Shown: positions 26,648 to 36,753 of the stretch, one piece after another | Layout: each line of letters begins with the position of its first letter | Numbering within the stretch: position 1 is the stretch's first letter | Source: Neopararhizobium haloflavum | GTDB taxonomy: Bacteria; Pseudomonadota; Alphaproteobacteria; Rhizobiales; Rhizobiaceae | Direction: 5' to 3' | Length of the DNA: 64,000 bases | Assembly: GCF_002750855.1 (NCBI RefSeq) | Contig: NZ_NWUC01000001.1 | Coordinates: forward strand, 682,001 to 746,000 | Program-made: the position numbers and the translations under genes | Notes under the pieces: model-generated | What the model saw: only the letters and a program-made list of their open reading frames with translations | Databases searched by the model: none | What the model was told of the DNA's origin: nothing

Positions 26648-26956
26648 CTAAAGCGTCTCTTCATCGAAGAAATAGAGATCGGCACCGCCGTCTGCGAAAT
26701 TCGCGATGTCGCCGGCCGCGGCCTTGCCTTCTGGAGAGCCGAGGGCAGAGCGGATGGCGTCGAGCGAATCGAAATGCAGAATGGCCAGGAGATGATAGTC
26801 CGCCGGGCCGCCGGGCGTATCGATGCCGCCGCGGCTGATCTCGTATTTGCGCAGACCCGGGATCTTTTTCGCCAGCGGCACGTGCGTTTCGCGATAATAG
26901 CGATCAAACGCCGTCTTGTCCTGTGGGGTCCGGTACATTGCGATCAGCTTGGCCAT
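26648..26956 (-). CDS. EthD-family small protein
   Basis: The 102 residues form a ferredoxin-like EthD-type fold: KLIAMYRTPQDKTAFDRYYRETHVPLA at the N terminus, a conserved Y-x-x-x-H-x-P spacing, LLAILHFDSLDAI and a C-terminal aromatic segment. Proteins of this kind are dimeric and often small-molecule-binding or degradation accessories; the exact role is unknown. It lies between the preTA-side transporter and the RutR-like gene, converging on the DMT gene. Confidence 0.75.
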   Translation of the reverse strand: MAKLIAMYRTPQDKTAFDRYYRETHVPLAKKIPGLRKYEISRGGIDTPGGPADYHLLAILHFDSLDAIRSALGSPEGKAAAGDIANFADGGADLYFFDEETL

Positions 26957-27032
26957 GGCTTTCCTCCAGTCGCGGATACTCTGGCGATCCGCCGAGAGGA
27001 GGGCAATCGCACCTTCGTGCTGGTCGGCGCAT

Positions 27033-27713
27033 TCAGCCGCGCGGCCGGATTCCGTTCAGGAGGATGGACAGGACGGCCTGAGCGGCCTGTTCGCGGTGTC
27101 CCGGCTGATCGACCTGGGGGCCGAGCACCGCACGGATCTGCACGTCGAAGTCCGCGTAGTGCTGCGTCGTCGCCCAGATCGTGAAGATCAGATGATAGGG
27201 GTCGATCGGTGCCAGGCGTCCCTCGCTCACCCAGCGACGCAGGACAGCGGCCTTTTCGTGGACCATGTTGCGCAGGTTCGTTTGCAGGAACCGGCCGATC
27301 ATCGGTGCGCCGTGGAGGATCTCGTTGGCGAAAAGACGGGACGCCTCGGGCCTTGATGCCGACATCTCCATCTTGATCGAAATGTACTTGCGCAACTCCT
27401 CGATCGGATCACCTTCGGGATCGAGCGCGGCAAACGGATCGAGCCACTCCTCCAGCGTTTCTTCCAGAACCGTGACGTAGATGTCTTCCTTCTTCGGAAA
27501 ATAGTAGAGCAGGTTCGGCTTCGACATGCCGGCCCGTTCGGCGATCTGGTCGATCGTCGTCCCGCGAAATCCGTAGGTCGAGAACATCTCAAGCGCCGCG
27601 TCGACGATGAGGCCGCGGTTGATGGCCTGGATTCGCGTGCGTTTCTCTTTCGCGCGCGGGATGTCCGCGCGCGGGACAGCGACACCGGGTCTACGCGTGG
27701 TTGGAACGTCCAT
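27033..27713 (-). CDS. rutR: TetR-family regulator of pyrimidine use, RutR-like
   Basis: The 226-residue protein has an N-terminal TetR HTH (about 33-80: IVDAALEMFSTYGFRGTTID, then AGMSKPNLLYYFPKKEDIY) and a RutR-type C-terminal domain (QIRAVLGPQVDQPG). ATG 27713 has GGAGAG ten bases upstream; the longer frame from 27929 runs through the operator and is rejected. RutR senses uracil/thymine and controls pyrimidine degradation. A near-consensus RutR palindrome lies in its own divergent promoter region and another one before preT, so it probably represses both operons and itself. Confidence 0.85.
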   Translation of the reverse strand: MDVPTTRRPGVAVPRADIPRAKEKRTRIQAINRGLIVDAALEMFSTYGFRGTTIDQIAERAGMSKPNLLYYFPKKEDIYVTVLEETLEEWLDPFAALDPEGDPIEELRKYISIKMEMSASRPEASRLFANEILHGAPMIGRFLQTNLRNMVHEKAAVLRRWVSEGRLAPIDPYHLIFTIWATTQHYADFDVQIRAVLGPQVDQPGHREQAAQAVLSILLNGIRPRG

Positions 27714-28029
27714 CGAGCGCTTCTCTCCGCAATGGTCAACCGTTGAGCATTTCGCTCGTTTCCTGCACCTTATCGCCTCTTCGTGCCGAAGGGATAGGCA
27801 GTCGGCACATGAGTTCCAAAGCGATGCAATCGGGAGTGCGAAATCTGACTTGACCGGCCTATGACGCTCTTCTAGCGTACATTTTGACCATTCAGTCAAG
27901 TTTTTGAATTCCCCGTCAAGAGGGATCAACGGACGTGGCCCGAGCGGGGCTGATGGCGAAGGGGAACAGTATCAGTCAGGCATGTGCGCGAGCGATCCCC
28001 TTCGTTCGTCCATGCGGAGGCGTGCATCG
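27714..28029. other. Divergent control region between the rutR-like gene and the pyrimidine operon
   Basis: This 316-base gap holds no convincing gene. It is AT-richer than its surroundings and contains the RutR-like operator at 27884-27899. A second TTGAC-like half site lies at 27850-27854. GGAGG for the aminotransferase is at 28016-28020. Confidence 0.6.
27884..27899. promoter_or_regulatory. Near-consensus RutR operator
   Basis: TTGACCATTCAGTCAA differs from the RutR consensus TTGACCA-NN-TGGTCAA at only 2 of 14 defined positions and keeps TTGAC/GTCAA arms. It lies between the rutR-like gene and the divergent aminotransferase-hydantoinase operon, placed to act on both. Direct sequence match; binding is inferred. 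Confidence 0.75.
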
Positions 28030-29355
28030 ATGACCAGCGCACCGGTCCGACCCAACAACCTTGATGCTTTCTGGATGCCGTTCACGGCAAACCGCCAGTT
28101 CAAGCAGTCGCCGCGCATGTTCGTCTCGGCCGACCGGATGCACTATACGACGTCCGACGGGCGAAAGGTTCTGGACGGCACGGCGGGGCTTTGGTGCTGC
28201 AATGCCGGCCACAACAGGCCGAGGATCGTTGAGGCGATCCGCCAGCAGGCAGGCGAACTCGACTATGCGCCGGCGTTCCAGATGGGACATCCCAAGGCGT
28301 TCGAGCTCGCCTCGCGGCTGACTCAGATCACGCCCGAGGGTTTCGATCATGTCTTCTTCACGAACTCCGGATCGGAATCGGTCGACACGGCGCTGAAGAT
28401 CGCGCTCGCCTATCAACGCGCCAAGGGCGACGGCGCACGCTTTCGTCTCATCGGACGTGAACGCGGCTACCACGGTGTCAATTTCGGCGGGATTTCCGTT
28501 GGCGGGATCGTGGCCAACCGCAAGATGTTCGGCACATTGCTGACCGGCGTCGACCACATGCGCCACACGCATGACCTGGAGCGCAATGCCTATTGCCGTG
28601 ACGAACCGGACCATGGCGTGGAACTGGCCGAGGACCTGACGCGCATTGCGACGCTGCATGATCCTTCGACCATCGCGGCGGTGATCGTGGAGCCCGTGGC
28701 AGGGTCGACGGGCGTTCTGCCGCCACCGAAAGGCTATCTCAAGCGACTGCGCGAGATCTGCGACCAGCACGGCATTCTCCTGATCTTCGACGAGGTCATC
28801 ACCGGATACGGTCGGCTCGGGACCCCGTTCGCACCGGATTATTTCGATGTCGTTCCCGATATCATGGTCACCGCGAAGGGGCTGACCAACGGTGTGATCC
28901 CGATGGGAGCGGTGTTCGTCAGGAAGGAGATCTACGAGGCCTTCATGACGGGCCCGGAGCATCTGATCGAGTTCTTCCACGGCTACACCTATTCAGGCAA
29001 TCCGATCGCATCGGCCGCCGCGATCGCGACGCTCGACACCTATCAGGAAGACGGTCTGCTGACCCGTGGCGCGGAGCTTTCGAACTACTGGGCGGATGCA
29101 CTGCACTCGCTCAAGGGCCTGCCACACGTCATCGATCTGCGGACGATCGGCATGATCGGCGCGATCGAACTGGAGCCGATCGCGGGCCTGCCGACCAAGC
29201 GCGCGTTCTCGGCGTTTCTGGAGGCATATGAAAAGGGACTGCTGATCCGCACGACGGGCGACATCATCGCGCTGTCGCCGCCATTGATCATCGAAAAGTC
29301 CGAGATCGATTTCATCTTCGATACACTCAGGACGATCCTGACTTCGCTCGATTGA
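28030..29355 (+). CDS. Omega-amino acid:pyruvate aminotransferase (beta-alanine transaminase)
   Basis: This 441-residue class-III PLP aminotransferase has TAGLWCCNAGHNRPRIVEAI, FFTNSGSESVDTALK, IFDEVITGYGRLG and the PLP Lys283 in TAKGLTNG. In this setting it removes the amino group from beta-alanine or 3-aminoisobutyrate, the last nitrogen-releasing step of reductive pyrimidine breakdown. ATG 28030 is chosen for GGAGG 9 bases upstream; the longer frame runs into the operator region. It is the first gene of the operon. Confidence 0.9.
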   Translation: MTSAPVRPNNLDAFWMPFTANRQFKQSPRMFVSADRMHYTTSDGRKVLDGTAGLWCCNAGHNRPRIVEAIRQQAGELDYAPAFQMGHPKAFELASRLTQITPEGFDHVFFTNSGSESVDTALKIALAYQRAKGDGARFRLIGRERGYHGVNFGGISVGGIVANRKMFGTLLTGVDHMRHTHDLERNAYCRDEPDHGVELAEDLTRIATLHDPSTIAAVIVEPVAGSTGVLPPPKGYLKRLREICDQHGILLIFDEVITGYGRLGTPFAPDYFDVVPDIMVTAKGLTNGVIPMGAVFVRKEIYEAFMTGPEHLIEFFHGYTYSGNPIASAAAIATLDTYQEDGLLTRGAELSNYWADALHSLKGLPHVIDLRTIGMIGAIELEPIAGLPTKRAFSAFLEAYEKGLLIRTTGDIIALSPPLIIEKSEIDFIFDTLRTILTSLD

Positions 29356-29390
29356 GAGCACGTACCGACATCGACGACAAGGGAGCCTTC

Positions 29391-30638
29391 ATGACACTCA
29401 CCGGCAATATGCGCATCGACGGCGACCGGCTGTGGGACAGTCTCATGGAGATGGCGAAGATCGGGCCTGGATTGCGTGGTGGGAACAACCGCCAGACGCT
29501 GACGGACGAAGACGGGGAAGGGCGCCAGCTGTTCAAGTCGTGGTGCGACGCGGCAGGCCTGACGATGGGCATCGACGAGATGGGCAACATGTTCCATCGC
29601 CGCGAGGGAACCGATCCCGATGCCCTGCCGGTCTATGTCGGCAGCCATCTGGATACCCAGCCGACGGGCGGCAAGTATGATGGCGTGTTGGGTGTGCTCG
29701 GCGGGCTGGAGATCATCCGCACGCTGAACGATCTCGGCATCAAGACGAAGCATCCGATCGTCGTGACCAACTGGACCAACGAGGAGGGTACGCGTTTCGC
29801 GCCCGCAATGCTCGCCTCGGGCGTCTTCGCCGGGGTGCACGATCAGGACTGGGCGTATGAGCGCAAGGACGCCAAGGGCAAGAGCTTTGGCGACGAACTG
29901 GCCCGCATCGGCTGGAAGGGCGAGGAAAAGGTCGGCGCACGCAAGATGAAGGCGTTCTTCGAACTGCATATCGAACAAGGCCCGATCCTCGAGGCCGAAA
30001 ACAGGGACATCGGCGTCGTCACGCACGGGCAGGGCCTGTGGTGGTTGCAGGTGACGCTGACCGGCAAGGACGCGCATACCGGTTCGACGCCGATGAAGAT
30101 GCGCCGCAATGCCGGTCTGGGCATGGCGAAGATCACCCAGCTCGTCCATGAAATCGCGATGGCGCACCAGCCCGCCGCCGTGGGCGCGGTGGGCCACTGC
30201 GACGTCTATCCCAATTCACGCAACGTCATTCCCGGCAAGGTCGTCTTCACGGCCGACTTCCGCTCGCCCGACCAGGCGACTCTCGATGCCATGAAGGCGC
30301 GTTTCGAGAAGGAGGCGCGGGCGATCGCCGAAGACCTCGGCATCGGTATCGAGATCGAGGAAGCCGGTCACTTCGACCCGGTAACGTTCGACGAGGGTTG
30401 CGTCACGGCGGTACGCAACGCCGCTGACCGGCTCGGGTATTCACACCGCGACATCGTCTCGGGCGCCGGACACGATGCGTGCTGGATCAACCGCGTAGCG
30501 CCCACTTCGATGGTGATGTGCCCCTGCGTCGACGGGCTGAGCCACAACGAGGACGAGGACATCACGAAAGAGTGGGCCAAGGCCGGCGCCGACGTGCTTT
30601 TTCATGCCGTCGTGGAGACGGCGGAGATCGTGGAGTAG
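29391..30638 (+). CDS. Zn-dependent N-carbamoyl-beta-alanine amidohydrolase (HyuC/AllC family)
   Basis: This 415-residue M20-type amidohydrolase has the two-metal motifs GSHLDTQPTGGKYDGVLG, NEEGTRF, FELHIEQGP and a late GAGHDACW. The family includes allantoate amidohydrolase and beta-ureidopropionase. Next to dihydropyrimidinase the second function is far more likely: it splits N-carbamoyl-beta-alanine into beta-alanine, ammonia and CO2. ATG 29391 follows an AAGGGAG ribosome site. It is 35 bases after the aminotransferase. Confidence 0.88.
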   Translation: MTLTGNMRIDGDRLWDSLMEMAKIGPGLRGGNNRQTLTDEDGEGRQLFKSWCDAAGLTMGIDEMGNMFHRREGTDPDALPVYVGSHLDTQPTGGKYDGVLGVLGGLEIIRTLNDLGIKTKHPIVVTNWTNEEGTRFAPAMLASGVFAGVHDQDWAYERKDAKGKSFGDELARIGWKGEEKVGARKMKAFFELHIEQGPILEAENRDIGVVTHGQGLWWLQVTLTGKDAHTGSTPMKMRRNAGLGMAKITQLVHEIAMAHQPAAVGAVGHCDVYPNSRNVIPGKVVFTADFRSPDQATLDAMKARFEKEARAIAEDLGIGIEIEEAGHFDPVTFDEGCVTAVRNAADRLGYSHRDIVSGAGHDACWINRVAPTSMVMCPCVDGLSHNEDEDITKEWAKAGADVLFHAVVETAEIVE

Positions 30639-30691
30639 ACTTCAAGCGACAACGAAGCTGGGCGGCACCGCAGACAAAAAGAGGGAGCAGC

Positions 30692-32149
<1,458 letters not shown>

Positions 32150-32160
32150 GCGACGTGGCA

Positions 32161-32979
32161 ATGGCGGCGACATCGGTCGATACCGAGGCACACGGGCAGG
32201 GCGGCACTTCGGTGATCGCAGCGCATGATCTCGACCTGACATTCAACACCAATGATGGTCCGGTTCACGCCCTGTCGGGGATCGACCTTGAGATCGACCG
32301 CGGCGAATTCGTTTCCTTCATCGGGCCGTCGGGCTGCGGCAAGACCACGCTGCTGCGCGTCATCGCCGATCTCGAAAAGCCGACGGCCGGCTCGATATCG
32401 ATCAATGGCATGTCGCCGGAAGCGGCGCGCAAGGCGAGGGCGTATGGCTACGTCTTCCAGGCTCCCGCGCTCTATCCCTGGCGCACGATCGGCAAGAACA
32501 TCGCATTGCCGCTCGAAGTGATGGGATTCGACCGGGCCGAGCGGCAACGCCGGATCAGGGACAATCTGGCGCTGGTCGACCTCGCCGGTTTCGAGAACAA
32601 GTTTCCCTGGCAGCTCTCGGGCGGCATGCAGCAACGCGCCTCGATCGCGCGGGCGCTCTCCTTCGATCCCGACATGCTCTTGATGGACGAACCTTTCGGG
32701 GCGCTGGACGAGATCGTGCGCGACCATCTCAACGAGCAGCTTCTGCGGCTTTGGGCCAAGACGCAGAAGACCGTGGTTTTCGTCACCCACTCCATTCCGG
32801 AGGCTGTGTTTCTTTCGACCCGGATCGTCGTCATGAGTCCACGTCCGGGCCGGATCCACGACATCATCACATGCGATCTGGGGCCCGATCGGCCGCTGGA
32901 AATCCGCGAGACGCCCGCTTTCCTGGAGATCGCTCATCGGGTGCGCGAGGGACTGCGGGCGGGGCACAGCTATGACTGA
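32161..32979 (+). CDS. ABC transporter ATP-binding protein (NitT/TauT type)
   Basis: This 272-residue ATPase has Walker A GPSGCGKTT, the Q-loop FQAPALYPW, signature LSGGMQQR and Walker B LLMDEPFGALDE, the pattern of SsuB/TauB-like ATPases. It energises uptake by the two permeases that follow. A GTG at 32155 in the same frame is an alternative start; neither has a strong ribosome site. The operon position after hydA suggests import of a pyrimidine or hydantoin-like compound. Confidence 0.88.
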   Translation: MAATSVDTEAHGQGGTSVIAAHDLDLTFNTNDGPVHALSGIDLEIDRGEFVSFIGPSGCGKTTLLRVIADLEKPTAGSISINGMSPEAARKARAYGYVFQAPALYPWRTIGKNIALPLEVMGFDRAERQRRIRDNLALVDLAGFENKFPWQLSGGMQQRASIARALSFDPDMLLMDEPFGALDEIVRDHLNEQLLRLWAKTQKTVVFVTHSIPEAVFLSTRIVVMSPRPGRIHDIITCDLGPDRPLEIRETPAFLEIAHRVREGLRAGHSYD

Positions 32980-32995
32980 GCTGCGGGCTGACTAG

Positions 32996-33904
32996 ATGGC
33001 GACGACCGCGCTCACCCCCGTCGCTAGAAGATCGGCCGGTCAGGGCCGCATCGTTCCCGTCGCGACCATGGTACTCGTCATCATGGTCATCTGGTATGGC
33101 TTCACCGTCTATCTGAACGCGCGCTGGCAGTTTCAGGTGTTCGACCGGGCAGGAGAGGACTGGACGCTCTGGCAGTTCGTTGCCGGCACGTTCAGCCAGG
33201 ACCGTCCCGTTCTCCCGGCGCCGCACCAGGTCATCGTGGAGCTGTGGAATTCGACGGTGATGCAGGACGTCACTTCGCGGCGCAGCCTCTTCTATCATGC
33301 ATGGATCACGCTGTCGGCCACGCTGCTCGGCTTCGTCATGGGTACCGTCCTCGGCATCGCCCTGGCCGTGCTGATCATTCACAATCGGGCGGTCGACCGA
33401 TCGTTGATGCCATGGCTGATCGCCTCGCAGACCATCCCGATCCTTGCAATCGCGCCGATGGTCGTGGTCGTGCTTGCCTCGATCGGGCTCACGGGCCTTG
33501 TCCCGAAATCGCTGATCTCGACCTATCTGTCGTTCTTTCCCGTGGTCGTCGGCATGGTGAAGGGCTTTCGCAGCCCCGATGCTTTGCAGATGGATCTGAT
33601 GCGGACCTACAACGCCTCACGAGGCGAGGTCTTTGCAAAGCTGCGCTGGCCGAGCGCCATCCCCTATCTCTTCACCTCGATGAAGGTCGGGGTTGCGGCG
33701 AGCCTCGTCGGCGCCATCGTCGGAGAACTGCCGACCGGCGCTGCGGGCGGGCTCGGCTCGCGGCTGCTTGCCGGTTCCTATTACGGCCAGACGACGCAGA
33801 TCTGGGCCGCGCTGTTCATGGCGGCGGCGCTGTCGGCGACATTGATCTTTGCGATCGGTGCGGTCGAAAAGCGCGTTCTGAAACGCACGGGAGTGCAGCC
33901 ATGA
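32996..33904 (+). CDS. ABC transporter permease 1 (NitT/TauT type)
   Basis: The 302-residue protein has about six membrane helices and the BPD_transp_1 fold: WITLSATLLGFVMGTVLGIALAV and an EAA-like loop near LMRTYNASRGEVFAKLRWP. It forms half of the membrane channel. It starts 16 bases after the ATPase gene and overlaps permease 2 by 4 bases, so the two channel subunits are probably made together as a heterodimer. Confidence 0.87.
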   Translation: MATTALTPVARRSAGQGRIVPVATMVLVIMVIWYGFTVYLNARWQFQVFDRAGEDWTLWQFVAGTFSQDRPVLPAPHQVIVELWNSTVMQDVTSRRSLFYHAWITLSATLLGFVMGTVLGIALAVLIIHNRAVDRSLMPWLIASQTIPILAIAPMVVVVLASIGLTGLVPKSLISTYLSFFPVVVGMVKGFRSPDALQMDLMRTYNASRGEVFAKLRWPSAIPYLFTSMKVGVAASLVGAIVGELPTGAAGGLGSRLLAGSYYGQTTQIWAALFMAAALSATLIFAIGAVEKRVLKRTGVQP

Positions 33905-34773
33905 GCGGCGGTTGGATCGCGTTTGCCGTCCTGTTCTGGCTCACCGCCTGGGCCTTCAACGAATGGCTCGTGCGACGCAAGCCGGACAGTGCCGCGGCGC
34001 AACGCGCCATTGGAATGGTGGTCCCGCTGCTTTTCGGCGTCGCGCTGCTGGTGTTGTGGGAAGGTCTGACCCGCGGCTTTGCCGTACCGGAGGTGTTGCT
34101 GCCGGCGCCCTCCGTCATCTGGGCGCAGATTGCATCCTCCGTCCCGACGCTCTGGGAGGATTTCCAGCAGACCTTCATGAAGTCGGTCTTGATCGGATAC
34201 GCCATCGGCTGTTCGGTCGGGCTTGTGACGGCCATAGCCATCGATCGCTCGCCTTTCCTGAAGAGGGGGCTTTTGCCGATCGGCAGTTTCGTTTCGGCGC
34301 TGCCCCTCGTTGGTATCGCGCCCATCATGGTGATGTGGTTCGGGTTTGACTGGCATTCCAAGGCGGCGGTCGTCGTGGTGATGACGTTCTTCCCCATGCT
34401 GGTGAACACGGTCGCCGGGCTCGGAGCGGCCAGCGCGATGGAACGCGACCTGATGCACACCTACGCGGCGAACTACTGGCAGAGCCTCTTCAAGCTGCGC
34501 CTGCCGGCGGCCTGGCCGTTCATCTTCAACGCGCTGAAGATCAATTCCACCCTGGCGCTGATCGGCGCCATCGTCGCGGAATTCTTCGGTACGCCGATCG
34601 TCGGGATGGGCTTTCGGATCTCGGCCGCCATCGGGCGGCTCAACGTCGACATGGTCTGGGCCGAAATCGCCGTTGCCGCAGTTGCCGGCTCGGCGTTCTA
34701 CGGTCTCATCGCGCTCATCGAAAAGCGCGTCACTTTCTGGCATCCGTCGGTCCGCGGTGGACGGGCGGGATAA
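33901..34773 (+). CDS. ABC transporter permease 2 (NitT/TauT type)
   Basis: This 290-residue membrane protein has about seven hydrophobic segments and the EAA-type cytoplasmic loop LMHTYAANYWQSLFKLRLP, facing the ATPase. It is the second channel subunit. The ATG overlaps the stop of permease 1. The pair is paralogous to it but differs in the N terminus, where it has an extra helix before the conserved LPAPSVIWAQI segment. Confidence 0.87.
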   Translation: MSGGWIAFAVLFWLTAWAFNEWLVRRKPDSAAAQRAIGMVVPLLFGVALLVLWEGLTRGFAVPEVLLPAPSVIWAQIASSVPTLWEDFQQTFMKSVLIGYAIGCSVGLVTAIAIDRSPFLKRGLLPIGSFVSALPLVGIAPIMVMWFGFDWHSKAAVVVVMTFFPMLVNTVAGLGAASAMERDLMHTYAANYWQSLFKLRLPAAWPFIFNALKINSTLALIGAIVAEFFGTPIVGMGFRISAAIGRLNVDMVWAEIAVAAVAGSAFYGLIALIEKRVTFWHPSVRGGRAG

Positions 34774-34790
34774 AAAAGGGGAATGGCACA

Positions 34791-35792
34791 ATGAAAAAGC
34801 TTCTCGCCACCACGATCCTGACCAGCCTGCTCGCTTGCGGGGCAGGCACGGCATTCGCGCAGGAGATGGACGAGCTGACATTTCAGCTGAAATGGGTCAA
34901 CCAGGGGCAGTTCGCAGGCTATCTGGTCGCCAAGGACCTTGGCTACTACGAGGAAGAAGGCCTCGACGTGACGATCAATCCCGGCGGACCGGACATTGCG
35001 CCGGAGCAGGTGATCGCCGGTGGCGGCGCCGATGTGATCACCACCTGGATGGCGGCCGCGCTGGCCGCGCGCGAGCGCGGCGTGCAACTGGTCAACATCG
35101 CCCAGCCTTTCCAGGGATCGGCTTTGCAACTGGTGTGCTCGGAAGAAAGCGGCGTTACGTCGACCGACGATTTTCCGGGCAAGACGCTCGGCGTCTGGTT
35201 CTTCGGCAACGAGTATCCGTTCTACGCCTGGATGGCGAAGCTCGGCTATTCCACCGAAGGGGGTGAAGAAGGTGTGGAGGTCCTGCGCCAGGCTTTCAGC
35301 GCCGACCCGCTGATCCAGGGCCAGGCGGATTGCATCTCCACGATGCGCTACAACGAATACAAACAGATCCTCGATGCCGGCATTCCGGAAGACAGCTTGA
35401 CCGTGTTCAACTTCCTCGACGAAGGCGTCGGTATGCTCGAAGACGGCCTCTATGTCCTTGAAGATCGTCTCGAGGATGAAGAATTCGTCGATCAGATGGT
35501 CCGCTTCGTTCGCGCTTCCATGCGCGGATGGGAGTATGCGGCGGCCAATCCCGAGGAAGCAGCCGAGATCGTGCTGGAAAACGATATGTCGGGCGCTCTT
35601 ACGCTCGAAAGCCAGGTCTATCAGGTCGAGGAGGCCGCGGCGCTGGTCGGCGATAGCGCTGCTCTCGACATGGAAGCCTACGAGCAGACCGTGCAGACCC
35701 TGCTGAACGCTGTTTCACCGGACAACCCGGCTATCACCGGCGAGCCGGAGGGGGCTTATACCACCGTCGTTACGGACAAGCTGGCGGAATAG
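34791..35792 (+). CDS. Periplasmic substrate-binding protein, NMT1/THI5-like
   Basis: The 333-residue protein has a clear signal peptide (MKKLLATTILTSLLACG to AFAQ, cut near residue 24), then the NMT1/ThiY-like binding fold with LTFQLKWVNQGQFAGYLVAKDLGYYEEEG. Binding proteins of this family take thiamine-pyrimidine precursors and related heterocycles. With hydantoinase next door a pyrimidine or hydantoin ligand is likely but unproven. The mature chain is very acidic. It closes the operon. Confidence 0.88.
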   Translation: MKKLLATTILTSLLACGAGTAFAQEMDELTFQLKWVNQGQFAGYLVAKDLGYYEEEGLDVTINPGGPDIAPEQVIAGGGADVITTWMAAALAARERGVQLVNIAQPFQGSALQLVCSEESGVTSTDDFPGKTLGVWFFGNEYPFYAWMAKLGYSTEGGEEGVEVLRQAFSADPLIQGQADCISTMRYNEYKQILDAGIPEDSLTVFNFLDEGVGMLEDGLYVLEDRLEDEEFVDQMVRFVRASMRGWEYAAANPEEAAEIVLENDMSGALTLESQVYQVEEAAALVGDSAALDMEAYEQTVQTLLNAVSPDNPAITGEPEGAYTTVVTDKLAE

Positions 35793-35809
35793 GACCAGTC
35801 ACTGCCACG

Positions 35810-35834
35810 CCGGGCGGCGTCTCGCGCCGCTCGG
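35810..35834. terminator. GC-rich hairpin between convergent genes
   Basis: Ten-base arms CCGGGCGGCG and CGCCGCTCGG (one G-T pair) with a 5-base loop lie 18 bases after the binding-protein stop and 16 before the opposing stop. There is no U-run, so its role as a terminator is uncertain. Confidence 0.4.
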
Positions 35835-35849
35835 CCACGCACTGCGTTG

Positions 35850-36134
35850 TCAGTCAAACGCGATCGTACGCACGGTACCGTCAGCGCCCGAATAGCCGGA
35901 TCCGCTCAAGCATTGCGCGGGTATCTGCGGCCACGTCGCAGCGGCACACGTCGTGTTCATCTCAGACAGGCGCTGTGACATCGCGACGACGGCGGAGCCT
36001 CGGGCATCCGCCGCGCTTGCTGCATCTTGCGCGGCCGCGTCGGTCGTGACCGACCACCCGATCCCGTTCGCATAGGAAAAGCCGCAGATCGCCAGCGTAG
36101 CCAAGGCGAGGATGGATGTTGCTTTTTTCTTCAT
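35850..36134 (-). CDS. Small exported protein, function unknown
   Basis: This 94-residue protein starts with a Lys-rich signal peptide (MKKKATSILALATLAICGF) and has a mature part with two cysteines in CAAATWPQIPAQCL, probably a disulfide, plus GYSGADGTVR near the end. I recognise no function. ATG 36134 is preferred over the longer frame because it gives a clean signal peptide. It converges on the ABC operon and opens the block of small stress-type envelope proteins. Confidence 0.6.
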   Translation of the reverse strand: MKKKATSILALATLAICGFSYANGIGWSVTTDAAAQDAASAADARGSAVVAMSQRLSEMNTTCAAATWPQIPAQCLSGSGYSGADGTVRTIAFD

Positions 36135-36239
36135 GGCCCGACAACTCAGGAAGAATACTTTCGGTTCCAAAACGAGTATCGGCCCGATTGCGTAAGGCGC
36201 GGCCCGAATCAAATTCGAGTGATCGTTGCTTTTGATCAG

Positions 36240-36265
36240 GGAACCAAACTGCCACCGGCCTCATT
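36240..36265 (+). promoter_or_regulatory. Possible EcfG-type promoter
   Basis: GGAAC (36240-36244), 17 bases, then CATT (36262-36265), one mismatch from GGAAC-N16/17-CGTT. The expected start of transcription is about 20 bases before the ATG at 36293. It is weaker than the three perfect sites further on. Confidence 0.4.
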
Positions 36266-36292
36266 GTTGCTGTGTTCGAAAGGATCAAACCA

Positions 36293-36622
36293 ATGGAACA
36301 CATTGCGGCTATCATGGTGCTTATCGGTTGTGGTCATGGCGACATCGATTGCAAGGAATTGCCGGCGCCAACTGTTGGGTATGAAACCGTTGAACTTTGC
36401 GAGCGAGACATGGAGCATGTCCTGCGCGGCGCCAGCAACAATCATCCCATTGTCTACGGCCAGTGTTCTGCCGTCGATCCCGCGCTATTCGAGCAGGACG
36501 CGGTGGTTGCATGGGATTTCGATGAGCGCGGCGATCTGCGTGTCGATGTGGTGCCTTCCGATTCTCTCTATGCGTCGACCGATCCGGCCGAACTCGTCGC
36601 CGAGACACCGACAGCTCGTTAA
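36293..36622 (+). CDS. Small cysteine-containing protein, function unknown
   Basis: This 109-residue protein opens with MEHIAAIMVLIGCGHGDIDC, a short hydrophobic stretch with cysteines, followed by ELPAPTVGYETVELCERDM and a moderately acidic tail. The four cysteines are spaced as if for disulfides, so it may be exported, although the signal is short. AAAGG stands 9 bases upstream. No function is recognised. The possible EcfG promoter upstream suggests stress control. Confidence 0.55.
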   Translation: MEHIAAIMVLIGCGHGDIDCKELPAPTVGYETVELCERDMEHVLRGASNNHPIVYGQCSAVDPALFEQDAVVAWDFDERGDLRVDVVPSDSLYASTDPAELVAETPTAR

Positions 36623-36673
36623 CGAACTGACTTGGAACGTGTAGATTTCGCCAAGGATTTCTCGCGCTCGGCG

Positions 36674-36699
36674 GGAACCATTTGGCTGCCTCGTGGGTT
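36674..36699 (+). promoter_or_regulatory. Probable EcfG-type promoter of the PRC-barrel gene
   Basis: GGAAC (36674-36678), 17 bases, GGTT (36696-36699): full -35 and three of four -10 positions. It lies about 55 bases before the gene start. Confidence 0.5.
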
Positions 36700-36753
36700 T
36701 CATCGGCGACTTCCGTTCCCACCGCGTGTGAACGGTGCGTGCCAACGGGGATT

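Noticed and set aside
36143-36168. EcfG-like site GGAAC-N17-AGTT upstream of the small exported protein gene on the minus strand
   Set aside because: The transcript would start at or inside the start codon (36134), leaving no leader, and the -10 has a mismatch.
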